A stretch of 64,000 bases of DNA from Bradyrhizobium sp. LTSP849. Lineage in GTDB: Bacteria; Pseudomonadota; Alphaproteobacteria; Rhizobiales; Xanthobacteraceae. The notes below the pieces were generated by a model. The model was not told where the DNA came from and ran no database searches. It saw only the letters and a program-made list of their open reading frames with translations. The stretch lies in contig NZ_JYMR01000005.1 of the NCBI RefSeq assembly GCF_000938255.1, positions 285,757-349,756 of the forward strand, read 5' to 3'. How positions within the stretch are numbered: position 1 is the first letter of the stretch; each line of letters opens with the position of its first letter. Made by a program: the position numbers and the translations under genes. Below, piece by piece: positions 1 through 8,560 of the stretch.

Positions 1-844
1 CGCGCCATTCGGCCAGGATGCTGTCTTCAGCAACGGCAACGCTGATGACGACCGGAAACTCGGCGACGATCTCGAAGGTGAACTGCTTCAGTCGACCGTC
101 AAACGGCGAGATGATCGAATAAAGACCAGTGGAGGCTTCCTTGAGTCGGCTGACGAATAGCGAGCTGCCGCCCATATTCTTGCCCACTTGGTCATCCTGA
201 CGATGAACGAGCACCTTGCCATTCTTCATCATCAAGGTGACCGTGCGCCCTTGGTCGGCTTCGAAGCCCTGATAGAACGACCGGAAGTAGGCTAGATCGA
301 TGGCGGCGAACACCACGCCCCCGAACGAGCCGTCGGCGTTCGGCAGACGCTGCGTCATCAGCAGGGTCGGCCGGCCGGTCACGCGCGATATCACAGGCTC
401 ACTGATGCGGGGGCCTGCTTCCTCGGGATGGGTCTGATGAAACCTGAAATACTCACGATCCGCATTGTTCACCGCCGGAACGGTTTCAAACGACGAATAC
501 ATCCAGTCGCCATTTTCCGAGAGGACGCCGATCTCGCGCACCTGCGGAATGTTCTTGGCGTACTGCGCCAACAGGTCATTGATTTCGGCTGAGGCTCGGG
601 CGGACTTGTCAGAGTGCTCGATGTACTGGCTTGCGCCGAACAGCGCGAGCGCGACCGCACCAAAGCTCTTGGATGCGTGCTGTGCCAGCGAATGCGTCAG
701 AGCCTGCGTTTGCTGACCGGCCTGGGTCAGCGCCGCTGCTTTTTCCTCCGCCGATTTCCACACCACAAGCGCCCAGAAGCTGCTGAGCGTAAAGCCAAGC
801 AGCACGGCGATGATGGTTAAGGGAGACTTGATGAGCCAGCGCAC
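1..844 (-). CDS. Cache-domain membrane sensor, N-terminal part (truncated by window edge)
   Basis: The minus strand reads open from a GTG at 844 to the window edge, giving about 281 residues without a stop. A likely ribosome site (AAAGGA) lies 9 bases upstream of the GTG. Residues about 5 to 28 form a hydrophobic membrane anchor (starting RWLIKSPLTIIAVLLGF). They are followed by an extracytoplasmic region with double-Cache (dCache_1) style segments such as REIGVLSENGDWMYSS, NADREYFRFH and a GGVVFAAIDLAYF stretch. Such domains bind small ligands in the periplasm. The output domain, which would show whether this is a diguanylate cyclase, a histidine kinase or a chemoreceptor, lies outside the window. 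An ATG further upstream is possible but has no better ribosome site. Confidence 0.7.
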   Translation of the reverse strand, partial: MRWLIKSPLTIIAVLLGFTLSSFWALVVWKSAEEKAAALTQAGQQTQALTHSLAQHASKSFGAVALALFGASQYIEHSDKSARASAEINDLLAQYAKNIPQVREIGVLSENGDWMYSSFETVPAVNNADREYFRFHQTHPEEAGPRISEPVISRVTGRPTLLMTQRLPNADGSFGGVVFAAIDLAYFRSFYQGFEADQGRTVTLMMKNGKVLVHRQDDQVGKNMGGSSLFVSRLKEASTGLYSIISPFDGRLKQFTFEIVAEFPVVISVAVAEDSILAEWR

Positions 845-1016
845 GCGGATCGTTCCTTTCGCAGGAACATCATCTGCACAACGGCTGAAACCCAGGTTTC
901 CGTCAGGCCGGCGACAGCGCCTTTCTGGGACGATCGTTAATTTGGCAAAAATCTCTCTGCCTGCCTCATCGACCCTGCCATCCAGCGATGGCATCACGGT
1001 GCAAGCGTAGAGGGAA

Positions 1017-2060
1017 TTACCGCAATCGCTCTCCGATTTCGACTTGATCGACCGATGGCAGCGTGGCGCCCGTCGATGGCCGCGCGGCCTCGTCGAAAAA
1101 TTTTGCTGGCGCAAGCCGCGTCCGGTTGATGGACAGGTCGAAAATGTCGAACCGATTGTAGTAGCCGACGACATCGTGGAATTGCTTGGGCTCGACGCAT
1201 TTGTTTAGATCAATGTCCGCGTAGGCGATGCCTTCTTCGCCCTGGAGTGTGTCGCCCAGGATCTCACCGGTCGGATCGACGAAGAAGCTCGCCGCGCGCG
1301 GTGTCTGATCGATCACCTCGGCCACGGTGGGATCCCGCGCGATCAGGAACGCGCGCATTGGCGCATCCATGTAGCCGGCGGTCACGATCCCGAACGCCTT
1401 GGCCTCGAACGAATGCGCGCTGGCGCGGATGCGGTTGGCGGCGATGTTGTTGAAGTTGCCGCCGTTGCTTGGCCTGCGCGTCGGCCACATCGGCGGCCAG
1501 CTCGAGATATGCACCTGCTCGCCCTGGGCCATCAGTGAAAAACGAGCCAGCGGATTGGTATTCTCGCCGCAGATCAGGCATCCAATCCGGCCGAGCCGCA
1601 CATCGGCCACCTTGAGACCGGCGCCATCGCCCGACGCCCAAACCAGCTTTTCGTAGAACGTCGGCACCAGCTTGCGATGATGGACCAGAATCTCGCCGTC
1701 GTCCCCGATCAGGAGGTTCGAATTCCACAAGCCCCCCGCACTGACGGGAGAGCGCTCGCTGATACCGATCGAGACAATGACCCCCAGGGCCCGCGCTTCA
1801 GCACGCAGCCGCGTGACCTCGGGACCGTCGATCAGGACCGATTGATCGGCCATGCGAACGAACAAATCATGGTTGTCGATCGGCGCCCATAGCGCAGCCC
1901 AGACCGGAAAAGCCGGGATATAGGTCTCCGGAAAGGCGATCAGCTCCGCGCCGGCCTTGGCGGCCTCGCGGAGTATCGAAATGGCCTTCTCCGTCGTCGC
2001 AGTGCGGTCAAGAAAGACGGGCGCGGCGTGGACGGCGGCAGCCTTGAAACGGGGGAGCAT
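1017..2060 (-). CDS. Nitrilase / cyanide hydratase family carbon-nitrogen hydrolase
   Basis: This 347-residue protein is a complete nitrilase-superfamily enzyme, expected to hydrolyse an organic nitrile to an acid and ammonia in the cytoplasm. The Glu-Lys-Cys triad is visible: E45 in FPETY, K130 in HHRKLVPTF and C164 in GCLICGEN. The length fits aliphatic or aryl-acetonitrilases (about 330 to 370 residues) rather than shorter amidases. It is divergent from a LysR regulator whose start lies 159 bp away, so control by that regulator is likely. The true substrate cannot be read from sequence; cyanide hydratase is a less likely alternative. Confidence 0.9.
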   Translation of the reverse strand: MLPRFKAAAVHAAPVFLDRTATTEKAISILREAAKAGAELIAFPETYIPAFPVWAALWAPIDNHDLFVRMADQSVLIDGPEVTRLRAEARALGVIVSIGISERSPVSAGGLWNSNLLIGDDGEILVHHRKLVPTFYEKLVWASGDGAGLKVADVRLGRIGCLICGENTNPLARFSLMAQGEQVHISSWPPMWPTRRPSNGGNFNNIAANRIRASAHSFEAKAFGIVTAGYMDAPMRAFLIARDPTVAEVIDQTPRAASFFVDPTGEILGDTLQGEEGIAYADIDLNKCVEPKQFHDVVGYYNRFDIFDLSINRTRLAPAKFFDEAARPSTGATLPSVDQVEIGERLR

Positions 2061-2143
2061 GGGATCTTCCTGGCGTCCTGGTCGATCGGTCCGGTAGCAT
2101 TGTCCGTTCCGTCCTGCGCATAGGGATTATCGCAAGCCCGGTT

Positions 2144-2190
2144 GCAGAGGATCGAACGCACCGACTGGAACAGGACTTGCAAACCTCTGC
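2144..2190. promoter_or_regulatory. Inverted repeat in the nitrilase/LysR divergent region
   Basis: GCAGAGG at 2144-2150 is matched by CCTCTGC at 2184-2190, a 7-bp perfect inverted repeat 33 bp apart, just upstream of the LysR start. Divergent LysR promoters usually hold dyad sites, so this is a candidate regulator-binding region. The wide spacing is unusual for a single LysR site, so it may be a looped pair or chance. Confidence 0.3.
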
Positions 2191-2219
2191 CGTAAATTCA
2201 CGAGATGCTGGAGCCCACA

Positions 2220-3167
2220 ATGTTCGACACGCTCAACTGGGATGATTTGCGGGTCTTCCTGCACGCCGCCCGCGCCGGCAATCTCAGCCAGACCGCCAAA
2301 CGGATGCGGCTCGACCATTCCACGGTGAGCCGGCGCATCGCCCAGATGGAAGCGTCGCTCGGCGTTGCCGTGTTCGAGCGCCACCGCACCGGCCTGAGGC
2401 TGAACGATATCGGCGAGCGGCTGCTGCGCCATGCCGAGAAGGTCGAAAGCGCCATCATTGCCATTCATGAAGAAGCCAGCATCGGCGACACCGAAGGGCT
2501 TGCCGGGACGGTCCGGCTGGCGACGATGGAGGGCATCGCCTCGCTCTACCTGGCGCAACGCTTCAGCAATTTGCGCAAGACCATGCCGCAACTGACGGTC
2601 GAGCTCGTGACCTCGGCGCAGACGGTCTATGTCCACAAGCGCGAGGCGGACCTGTTCGTGTCCTTCTTCCAGCCCCCGGGGCCGGGCCTGATATCGGAAC
2701 GGATCGGCAAGTTCGGGCTCGGACTCTATGCCAGCCGCTCTTATCTCGACGGCCACGGCACGCCTGAAAGCCTGCGCGACCTCCAGGAGCACTGGTTCGT
2801 GTCCTATATCGAGGACCTGATTCAGGTGGATTCGGTGCGCTGGCTCGCTGATGTCATCGAGGAGCCCCGCATCGCCTTCCACTCCAACAGCATGATCGCG
2901 CAGATGAACGCTGCTGCCGGCGGTCTCGGCATCGTCTTGTTGCCGAGCTTCGCCATCGCCGGGCGGCCGGATCTCATTCCTGTGCTGCCCGGTCTTGCCT
3001 CGACCAGCCGCGAGGTCTGGCTGAATGTGCACAGCGATCTCCAGTTCGCTCCCCGCATTCGCGCCGTCCGCGCGTTTCTCCGCAACACGCTGAAGAACGA
3101 CCCGGACATGCAGGTCGGGCTATCAGCCATGCCGCAGATGCGCACGGCAGATTGCAAAAATCCGTAG
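2220..3167 (+). CDS. LysR-family transcriptional regulator
   Basis: This 315-residue protein has the LysR layout: an N-terminal winged helix-turn-helix at about residues 1 to 60 (containing LSQTAKRMRLDHSTVSRRI) and a substrate-binding-protein-like effector domain from about residue 85 to the end. The ATG at 2220 is preferred to the ATG at 2205 because CTGGAG sits 6 to 7 bases before it and the family usually starts about 5 residues before the first helix. It is divergent from the nitrilase, the classic arrangement for a regulator of its neighbour, so a nitrile or its acid product is a plausible effector. That link is inferred. Confidence 0.9.
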   Translation: MFDTLNWDDLRVFLHAARAGNLSQTAKRMRLDHSTVSRRIAQMEASLGVAVFERHRTGLRLNDIGERLLRHAEKVESAIIAIHEEASIGDTEGLAGTVRLATMEGIASLYLAQRFSNLRKTMPQLTVELVTSAQTVYVHKREADLFVSFFQPPGPGLISERIGKFGLGLYASRSYLDGHGTPESLRDLQEHWFVSYIEDLIQVDSVRWLADVIEEPRIAFHSNSMIAQMNAAAGGLGIVLLPSFAIAGRPDLIPVLPGLASTSREVWLNVHSDLQFAPRIRAVRAFLRNTLKNDPDMQVGLSAMPQMRTADCKNP

Positions 3168-3230
3168 TTCCCTTTGCCGCGGGCACACCAGAAGCTGCTT
3201 GCAACGGCTAGCGGCAACATCGAGACCACA

Positions 3231-3524
3231 ATGGATGCAAGGACGGACGCGGCGACCGAGGCAAGGGCGCAAGCCGGAGCGCTGGTGAAGCAAAGGCTTC
3301 GGGTCTCGCTCGGGCTTAGCGCTGCGATGATGATCATCTACTTCACGTTCATGGCGCTGTTTGCATTTGACAAGCCGCTGTTGGGCCAGCTGCTGGCGCC
3401 GGGATTGTCGCTCTGCATCCTGCTCGGCCCGCTCGTCATCGTCAGCTCGTTCCTGCTGTGCCTTGTTTACGTGCTGTGGGCAAACCGGGTGTTCGACCCG
3501 GCTTTGCGCGATCTTGATCGATAG
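3231..3524 (+). CDS. DUF485 family inner-membrane protein
   Basis: This 97-residue protein has two hydrophobic segments (about residues 31 to 53 and 61 to 83) and ends in a charged tail (FDPALRDLDR), which is the usual DUF485/YjcH shape. DUF485 genes nearly always sit just upstream of an acetate-type solute:sodium symporter, and here the symporter begins 10 bp downstream. It is probably an accessory subunit of that carrier. The start at 3231 is chosen because it gives the usual family length; an in-frame ATG at 3174 would add 19 residues and would begin only 7 bp after the LysR stop. Confidence 0.85.
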   Translation: MDARTDAATEARAQAGALVKQRLRVSLGLSAAMMIIYFTFMALFAFDKPLLGQLLAPGLSLCILLGPLVIVSSFLLCLVYVLWANRVFDPALRDLDR

Positions 3525-3534
3525 GGGAACGGAC

Positions 3535-5097
3535 ATGGGCAGCAATGCGATCTCGATCGGGTTCTTCTTCGCCTTCATGGCGCTCACTCTGCTGATCACC
3601 TACTGGGCCGCGCGGCGTACGCGCACCACGGAGCATTTCTTTGCCGCCGGCGGCGAGGTGACGCCCTGGCAGAACGGCTGGGCGCTGGCGGGCGACTTCC
3701 TCAGCGCCGGCGCGCTGCTCGGCATCGCGGGGATCGTGACGTCGAACGGTTTCGACGGCATGATCTACTCGATCGGATGGCTGGTCGGCTGGCCGATCAT
3801 CCTGTTCCTGATCGTCGAGCCGCTGCGCAATGTCGGCCGCTTCACCTTCGCGGACGTGGTGGCCTACCGCTTGCGTCAGAAACCGGTGAGGGTTGCGGCC
3901 GCGGTCGGGACGCTGGCGGTGATATTGTTTTATCTGATCGCGCAGATGGTCGCGACGGGATCGCTGATCAAGCTGCTGTTCGGACTGTCTTATGCATGGT
4001 CGGTGGTGCTCGTGGGCAGCGTCATGCTGGTCTACGTGCTGTTCGGCGGCATGCTCGCCACCACCTGGGTGCAGGTCGTCAAGGCCGCGCTGCTGATGGC
4101 GGGCGGCGTGGTGCTGGCCTTTCTCGTGCTCACTCATTTCGACATGAACCCGCTCAAACTGTTTGCCGCGGCGTCGGAGAAATACGGAGCAAGGGTGCTT
4201 CAGCCCGGCTCGCGGGTGGTCTCGGGACAATGGGACGCCATTTCGCTCGGCCTCGGCCTGATGTTCGGGACGGCGGCCATGCCGCATGTGTTGATGCGGG
4301 CCTACACGGTGCGGGACGCCAAGGCGGCGCGCCTGTCGATCCTTTATGCGACGGGCCTGATCGGCTTCTTCCATCTCATGGTGTTCATCATCGGCTTCGG
4401 CGCGATGGTGCTGGTTGGCCCCGAAGCGGTGACCAAGGCGGGCGGTGGCGGCAATATGGCGGCACCGCTGCTCGCGCTCGCCGTCGGCGGCAACGCCTTC
4501 TTCGGCTTCATTTGCGCGGTGGCATTTGCGACCATGCTCGCGGTTGTCGCTGGGCTCACCCTGTCCGGCGTTGCTACCTTGTGCCACGACATCTGGACCA
4601 ACGTGGTCCGTAATGGCACTGCCTCGGAGGCCGAACAGCTCAAGGTCGCACGGATCGCAACCGTGGTGATCTCCGTGTTCGCCGTCGCCCTCGGTGTCGC
4701 CTTCGAAGGTCAGAACGTCGCCTTCATGGCGGGGTTGGCTTTCTCGGTGGCTTGCGCGGCCAACTTCCCGTCGCTCGTTCTCGCCATCACCTGGCGCCGC
4801 TTCACGACCTCGGCGGCGGTGGCCAGCATTTTGGTGGGAACGCTGAGTTCGTTGCTGCTGATCGTGCTGTCGCCGACCATTCAGGTCGACGTCCTCGGCA
4901 AGGCGCTGACGCAGGTCGAAGGCGCCTGGTGGTTCGTGTCCCTGCGCAATCCGGCGATCATCTGCATGCCGTTGTCGTTCTTTGTCGCCATCATCGTCTC
5001 GCTGATGACGACCGAGACAAATGTGGATGCGACCTTCGCGGAGATGCAGGAGCGCATCCTGTTTGGACGCGCGCAGCCGGTTTCGGTACGAGAATAG
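3535..5097 (+). CDS. Solute:sodium symporter, cation/acetate symporter ActP-like
   Basis: This 520-residue integral membrane protein belongs to the SSS family. The sequence TRTTEHFFAAGGEVTPWQNG near residue 27 followed by ALAGDFLSAGALLGIAGIV is typical of the ActP branch, and about 13 hydrophobic segments follow. It would import a monocarboxylate such as acetate, propionate or pyruvate with sodium. The ATG at 3535 follows GGGGAACGGAC, a good ribosome site. The open frame extends back to 3361 over the DUF485 gene, but that extension has no membrane protein character. The pair forms a two-gene operon with DUF485; the specific substrate is not visible. Confidence 0.88.
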   Translation: MGSNAISIGFFFAFMALTLLITYWAARRTRTTEHFFAAGGEVTPWQNGWALAGDFLSAGALLGIAGIVTSNGFDGMIYSIGWLVGWPIILFLIVEPLRNVGRFTFADVVAYRLRQKPVRVAAAVGTLAVILFYLIAQMVATGSLIKLLFGLSYAWSVVLVGSVMLVYVLFGGMLATTWVQVVKAALLMAGGVVLAFLVLTHFDMNPLKLFAAASEKYGARVLQPGSRVVSGQWDAISLGLGLMFGTAAMPHVLMRAYTVRDAKAARLSILYATGLIGFFHLMVFIIGFGAMVLVGPEAVTKAGGGGNMAAPLLALAVGGNAFFGFICAVAFATMLAVVAGLTLSGVATLCHDIWTNVVRNGTASEAEQLKVARIATVVISVFAVALGVAFEGQNVAFMAGLAFSVACAANFPSLVLAITWRRFTTSAAVASILVGTLSSLLLIVLSPTIQVDVLGKALTQVEGAWWFVSLRNPAIICMPLSFFVAIIVSLMTTETNVDATFAEMQERILFGRAQPVSVRE

Positions 5098-5154
5098 GCC
5101 GGCGGGCCAAGCTCAGGGTTTACGGCCGATCCCCGCTCGCTTAGGTTCGTTGAG

Positions 5155-5826
5155 ATGTCTCAACGAACCGACCTGCTCACCGCGATTGCTTGCATGGCGA
5201 CGGATATCGCACCGGACAGGATCGTGCGGGTCGCCATCGATGGCGTCGACGGTGCCGGCAAGACGAGCTTCGCAAACGAACTCGCAGACGTCCTGCGCGA
5301 TTTCGGCCGTCCCGTGATCGGAGCCTCCGTCGATGGCTTCCACAATCCAAGGGCCGTTCGCTACGCACGCGGCAGGCAATCGCCAATCGGCTTCTTCGAG
5401 GACTCCTACAACTACACTTTGCTGAAGCAATATCTCCTGGATCCGCTCAGTCCGGGCGGCAGCGGTCGATACTGCGCCGCGGCTTTCGATCACGTCACCG
5501 ACAAGGCTGTCCCATTTGTCGAGCGGACCGCGCCCCCGAATTCAATCCTGCTGCTGGACGGCATCTTTCTGCATCGCCCTGAATTGCGCGCGTATTGGGA
5601 TGCATCCATCTTCCTGCGGGTCGATTTTTCGAGGTCTGCGGCACGCAGTGCTGACAGGGACGGGACGTCCCCCGACCCGTCGGCCGAGTCCAATCGCCGC
5701 TACGTCGAGGGTCAGCGGATCTATCTGAGCGAGTGTGCGCCGGAGAAACATGCCACTATGGTCATCGACAACAATGATCTCGCGGCACCCGTTGTCGTGG
5801 CAAAGGCTTTAGGCGACCTAAAATGA
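5155..5826 (+). CDS. Uridine kinase-like P-loop nucleoside/sugar kinase
   Basis: This 223-residue protein starts with a Walker A motif in IDGVDGAGKTSFANELA at about residues 29 to 45. SVDGFHNPRAVRY and a late DGIFLHRPEL segment correspond to the acceptor-binding and Walker B regions of uridine kinase and phosphoribulokinase-like proteins. The likely reaction is phosphorylation of a nucleoside or similar alcohol by ATP or GTP. The start follows the symporter by 57 bp. Its stop overlaps the next gene start by 4 bp (ATGA), indicating translational coupling. The true substrate is unknown; many such genes are annotated as uridine kinase only by similarity. Confidence 0.8.
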   Translation: MSQRTDLLTAIACMATDIAPDRIVRVAIDGVDGAGKTSFANELADVLRDFGRPVIGASVDGFHNPRAVRYARGRQSPIGFFEDSYNYTLLKQYLLDPLSPGGSGRYCAAAFDHVTDKAVPFVERTAPPNSILLLDGIFLHRPELRAYWDASIFLRVDFSRSAARSADRDGTSPDPSAESNRRYVEGQRIYLSECAPEKHATMVIDNNDLAAPVVVAKALGDLK

Positions 5827-6512
5827 CATTTCGCATCTTGATCATCGGTGGCACGGGACAGGTTGGAGATGCGGTGGTGCGTGCACTCGCGGCGGAGTCT
5901 TCGTGCGCCGAAATCGTGATGGTCAATCGCAGGGAGGCGTCTCTCCACGCCAATGCCCGCGTGCGACAGGTGATCCTGGATACGGCATCTCCTCAATTTC
6001 CGGCGGAAGTGACCAGACTTGCGCAGGGCATGATCGCGCAAGGTGAGCCCGTTTACGGGGCATCCTGTGTCGGCGTCGGCAAAGGCAGCACGAAGTGGAG
6101 CGAGGAGGAGCTGACGGCCCTCGAGATAGGCGTCGTCGGTGGCTTTGCCCGCGGGTGCCATGCCGGCGGCATCACGCGATTTTCTCTGCTCTCGGCAGTG
6201 GGGAGCACCTCGAAGAGCAGGATCCGTTATGTGCGGATCATGGGCCTGAAGGAAGAGGAGGTCCAAAAGACCGGCTTCCAGCGCCTCGCGATTTTTCGGC
6301 CGGGAATTATTGGCGGCAATGTTCACACCCCCGGTTATGTCGCCTGGCTAGGGCGTCTCATTCCGGGATCGTTTGGCACGATCGAGCAGGACGATATCGG
6401 GCGCGCCTTTGTCGCCGAGTTCATCGACAGCTCGGCCCCGAACGGAGTGGTCTATCTCGAAAACGGAGCGATGAGGCAGAGGTCTCGCGCTTTGAATGGT
6501 CCGCCAACTTAG
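5823..6512 (+). CDS. NAD(P)-binding Rossmann-fold protein (NmrA/SDR-like)
   Basis: This 229-residue protein begins with ILIIGGTGQVGDAVVRAL, the glycine-rich dinucleotide-binding loop of extended or atypical short-chain dehydrogenases. Later segments FSLLSAVGS and FQRLAIFRPGIIGG resemble those of NAD(P)H-binding proteins of the HTATIP2/oxidoreductase-like group. A conventional YxxxK catalytic pair is not evident, although YVRIMGLKEEEV occupies the place of the active-site helix. It is coupled to the kinase upstream by a 4-bp overlap. The function is unknown beyond nucleotide binding. Confidence 0.78.
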   Translation: MTFRILIIGGTGQVGDAVVRALAAESSCAEIVMVNRREASLHANARVRQVILDTASPQFPAEVTRLAQGMIAQGEPVYGASCVGVGKGSTKWSEEELTALEIGVVGGFARGCHAGGITRFSLLSAVGSTSKSRIRYVRIMGLKEEEVQKTGFQRLAIFRPGIIGGNVHTPGYVAWLGRLIPGSFGTIEQDDIGRAFVAEFIDSSAPNGVVYLENGAMRQRSRALNGPPT

Positions 6513-6563
6513 CGCTCTTCGGGCAGGTTCCGCTTCGCTCGGCCCATCCAATGAGCTTCGCCT

Positions 6564-6605
6564 TTGACCGCATTGATGGCTTGCCATTTAAAGACCAATT
6601 GGTCT
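6564..6605 (+). promoter_or_regulatory. tetR promoter with overlapping palindromic operator
   Basis: A perfect 14-bp palindrome AGACCAATTGGTCT lies at 6592-6605, ending 11 bp before the TetR start codon. It has the AGACC-N4-GGTCT form known for NemR-like TetR repressors. A sigma-70-like promoter, TTGACC at 6564 and TTTAAA at 6587 with a 17-bp spacer, has its -10 element touching the palindrome, so bound repressor would block transcription. This suggests autoregulation. Confidence 0.7.
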
Positions 6606-6616
6606 ATATATCAGGA

Positions 6617-7231
6617 ATGAACCAGGCCGCCCCAGCGCAGCCGTCCCGTGGCCGCCCCCGAAGTTTCGACACCGAAGCTGCCGTCGAACGCGCGATGAAT
6701 GTGTTCTGGTCGCGCGGCTATCACGCCACGGCGCTCCCGGATCTTCTTCGTGCGACGAAGCTCTCGCGCGGCAGCCTTTACGCCGCGTTCGGTGACAAGC
6801 ACTCGCTCTTCCTGCTTGCGCTTGATCGCTACATTGCCGATGCAATGACGCGGATGGATATCGAATTCGACCCGCACAGAGACCCTGTCGACGGCCTGCG
6901 GGCCTACCTTGCCGGCTACGTTGACCGCAACAGCGGTGCCAATGGTCGGCGCGGATGCCTGCTGGTCGCCACAGCCATGGAACTGGCTGGCCGTGACGCC
7001 GATGTTGATCGTCGCATCGGGAGCTTTTTCAAAGCCATGGAGGCTCGGGTGGCTGGTGCACTTTCCCGTGCGAAGGCAGCGGGCAAGTTGGCCGATGGTG
7101 TCGAGCCTTCGAGCGCCGCCCGAGTTCTCGTCTGTTTCGTCGAGGGCCTGCGGGTGGTCGGTAAAACGGCACCGACACGGATCATTTCGCAAGCGACCGT
7201 TGACGCTTTTCTCGACCGCTTCATCAGGTAG
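6617..7231 (+). CDS. TetR/AcrR-family transcriptional repressor
   Basis: This 204-residue protein has a TetR N-terminal DNA-binding domain at about residues 10 to 60, with helix-turn-helix residues in YHATALPDLLRATKLSRGSLYAAFGDKHSLFL. The C-terminal region (CLLVATAMELAGRDADV onward) resembles the TetR_C_11 group often called NemR-like. The ATG at 6617 is preceded by AGGA with little space and by the operator described above. An upstream ATG at 6551 would place the operator inside the coding region and is less likely. It is followed closely by an EamA permease gene that carries a related operator, so it probably controls an efflux or detoxification response. Confidence 0.88.
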   Translation: MNQAAPAQPSRGRPRSFDTEAAVERAMNVFWSRGYHATALPDLLRATKLSRGSLYAAFGDKHSLFLLALDRYIADAMTRMDIEFDPHRDPVDGLRAYLAGYVDRNSGANGRRGCLLVATAMELAGRDADVDRRIGSFFKAMEARVAGALSRAKAAGKLADGVEPSSAARVLVCFVEGLRVVGKTAPTRIISQATVDAFLDRFIR

Positions 7232-7271
7232 ACACACCATGGACGTTTCTGCAGTTCGCACGCCTATATCT

Positions 7272-7285
7272 AGACTGAATGGTCT
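7272..7285 (+). promoter_or_regulatory. Second TetR-type operator, upstream of the EamA permease
   Basis: AGACTGAATGGTCT matches the AGACC-N4-GGTCT pattern seen 680 bp upstream in nine of ten half-site positions. It lies between the tetR stop and the ATG at 7302, where a promoter for the permease gene would be expected. The recurrence supports both the binding motif and the downstream start choice. Confidence 0.6.
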
Positions 7286-7301
7286 TGAAAGGGACGATGC
7301 G

Positions 7302-8171
7302 ATGTCCGCCATTCAGATCGTCTGCGCAGTGGCCGTTCCCTTGCTCTGGGGTTATCAGTTCGTGGCCATCAAAGTGGGCGTTACGGAGTTTCCGCCTCTC
7401 TTCTTCCTCGCACTGCGCTTCCTCGCCATCGCTCTGCTGCTTGTTCCCTTTGTCAAAAGGCCCACGCGTCAACAGTTCGGCCCGATCGCTGCCATTTCGC
7501 TTTTCCTGGGCGGGTTGAACTTCGGGCTGTTCTATGTTGGCCTCGGCCTCGGCTCGGGAAGCATGTCGGCCGTCGCAATTCAACTCGCCACGCCCTTCAC
7601 CGTCCTGTTAGGTTGGCCGCTGCTCGGCGAGCGGCCGTCTCTCACCACGTCCGCCGGAGTGGTGCTTGCATTCGTCGGCGTGGTGGTGTTGGCAGCGGGG
7701 CCTGGCCTGTCGGCCAACGCGCTTCCGCTGCTGCTTGTGGTCGGGGCAGCCTTCGCATTCGCGGTGTCCAACGTCCTGACGAAACGCTACGGCCCTTTCG
7801 ATCCCCTGATGTTGATGGGGTGGTCGTCGCTGCTCACGGTGCCGCAGGTCATGGTGATGTCGTTGCTTCTTGAACATGGACAATTGGCGAGCCTTGTCAC
7901 GGCGGATGAGCGTGGTTGGCTGGCGCTCGCCTACACGATTTTCATCGGAGGAATTGTCGGGTTCGGCCTCTGGTTCTGGCTGATCGCCCGTTGCTCCATG
8001 AGCCGCGTCGCTCCCTTCGGCCTGCTGCTTCCGGTGTTCGCGTTGATCTCGAGCGTGCTGTTCCTTGGCGACCGCATGACCCCGAAGTTGATTGCCGGTG
8101 GGCTGCTCGCAATCTCCGGCGTCGCCCTGACGCAGGTCAGACCGAACGTGCGATACACCCCTCGCGCCTAA
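7302..8171 (+). CDS. EamA-family (DMT superfamily) permease
   Basis: This 289-residue protein has ten hydrophobic segments in two EamA repeats, the usual drug/metabolite transporter layout. It starts with a short cytoplasmic tail and then AVPLLWGYQFVAIKVG. The ATG at 7302 follows AAAGGGA and gives the usual short N-terminus. An ATG at 7239 would add 21 residues and place the candidate operator in coding sequence. The C-terminal half includes SRVAPFGLLLPVFALISSVLFLGD, typical of YdcZ/RhaT-type exporters. The substrate is probably an amino-acid derivative or small organic compound exported from the cytoplasm, under control of the adjacent TetR protein. Confidence 0.85.
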   Translation: MSAIQIVCAVAVPLLWGYQFVAIKVGVTEFPPLFFLALRFLAIALLLVPFVKRPTRQQFGPIAAISLFLGGLNFGLFYVGLGLGSGSMSAVAIQLATPFTVLLGWPLLGERPSLTTSAGVVLAFVGVVVLAAGPGLSANALPLLLVVGAAFAFAVSNVLTKRYGPFDPLMLMGWSSLLTVPQVMVMSLLLEHGQLASLVTADERGWLALAYTIFIGGIVGFGLWFWLIARCSMSRVAPFGLLLPVFALISSVLFLGDRMTPKLIAGGLLAISGVALTQVRPNVRYTPRA

Positions 8172-8272
8172 AGCGCTATGCGATTAGGATGAATCGTCAG
8201 CGCGCTTTAGATCATTGTTTGAGCATGATCTTTTCGGAAAACCGCTGCGCACTTTTCCGGATCATGCTCTAG
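8171..8272. repeat. Dispersed palindromic repeat of Bradyrhizobium type
   Basis: A hairpin-forming unit is visible: GAGCATGATC at 8221-8230 pairs with GATCATGCTC at 8260-8269, and the inner TTTTCGGAAAA/ACTTTTCCGG segment also pairs. An outer unit AAAGCGC...GCGCTTT lies just before it at 8171-8209. From general knowledge, near-identical elements are common between genes in Bradyrhizobium and relatives. It lies just after the permease stop and may also act as a transcript end. Confidence 0.7.
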
Positions 8273-8299
8273 GCGACCGAGAGTTCGAGGCGCGCCATC

Positions 8300-8320
8300 G
8301 CCATGATGAGATCATGCCGG
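8300..8320 (+). repeat. Short copy of the ATGATGAGATCATGCCGG repeat
   Basis: These 21 bases repeat the first part of the longer elements at 12097 and 13247 and contain the palindrome CATGAT-GAG-ATCATG. The remainder of the 8272-8560 gap shows no open frame with coding character. A promoter for the gene at 8561 is expected in it but was not identified. Confidence 0.6.
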
Positions 8321-8560
8321 CAACTTCAGCGCCTCGCATTTCGACCCTGAACGGAGACGACCCCACTCCGGTCGCCAGTTCCTCTGCAATCTTCGGAACG
8401 AAGCTATGGCAAGTCCTACGCTTTGGCCCTGAAACAGTATTGTTTCGGATCATTGTAGCACAATAGTAACGTCTACTGATTGAGAGTGGCGCTGCCTACA
8501 CTTTTGCAAGTTCACGCAAGGTGAAGGAGAACAGGCCGCTTCCGCTCGAGGAGAGGACTT

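Noticed and set aside
3361..3534. Longer N-terminus for the solute:sodium symporter
   Set aside because: The extension is read out of frame over the DUF485 gene and lacks membrane or family character.
7239..7301. Upstream ATG start for the EamA permease
   Set aside because: It would put the second TetR-type operator inside the coding region and adds a non-membrane leader unusual for the family.
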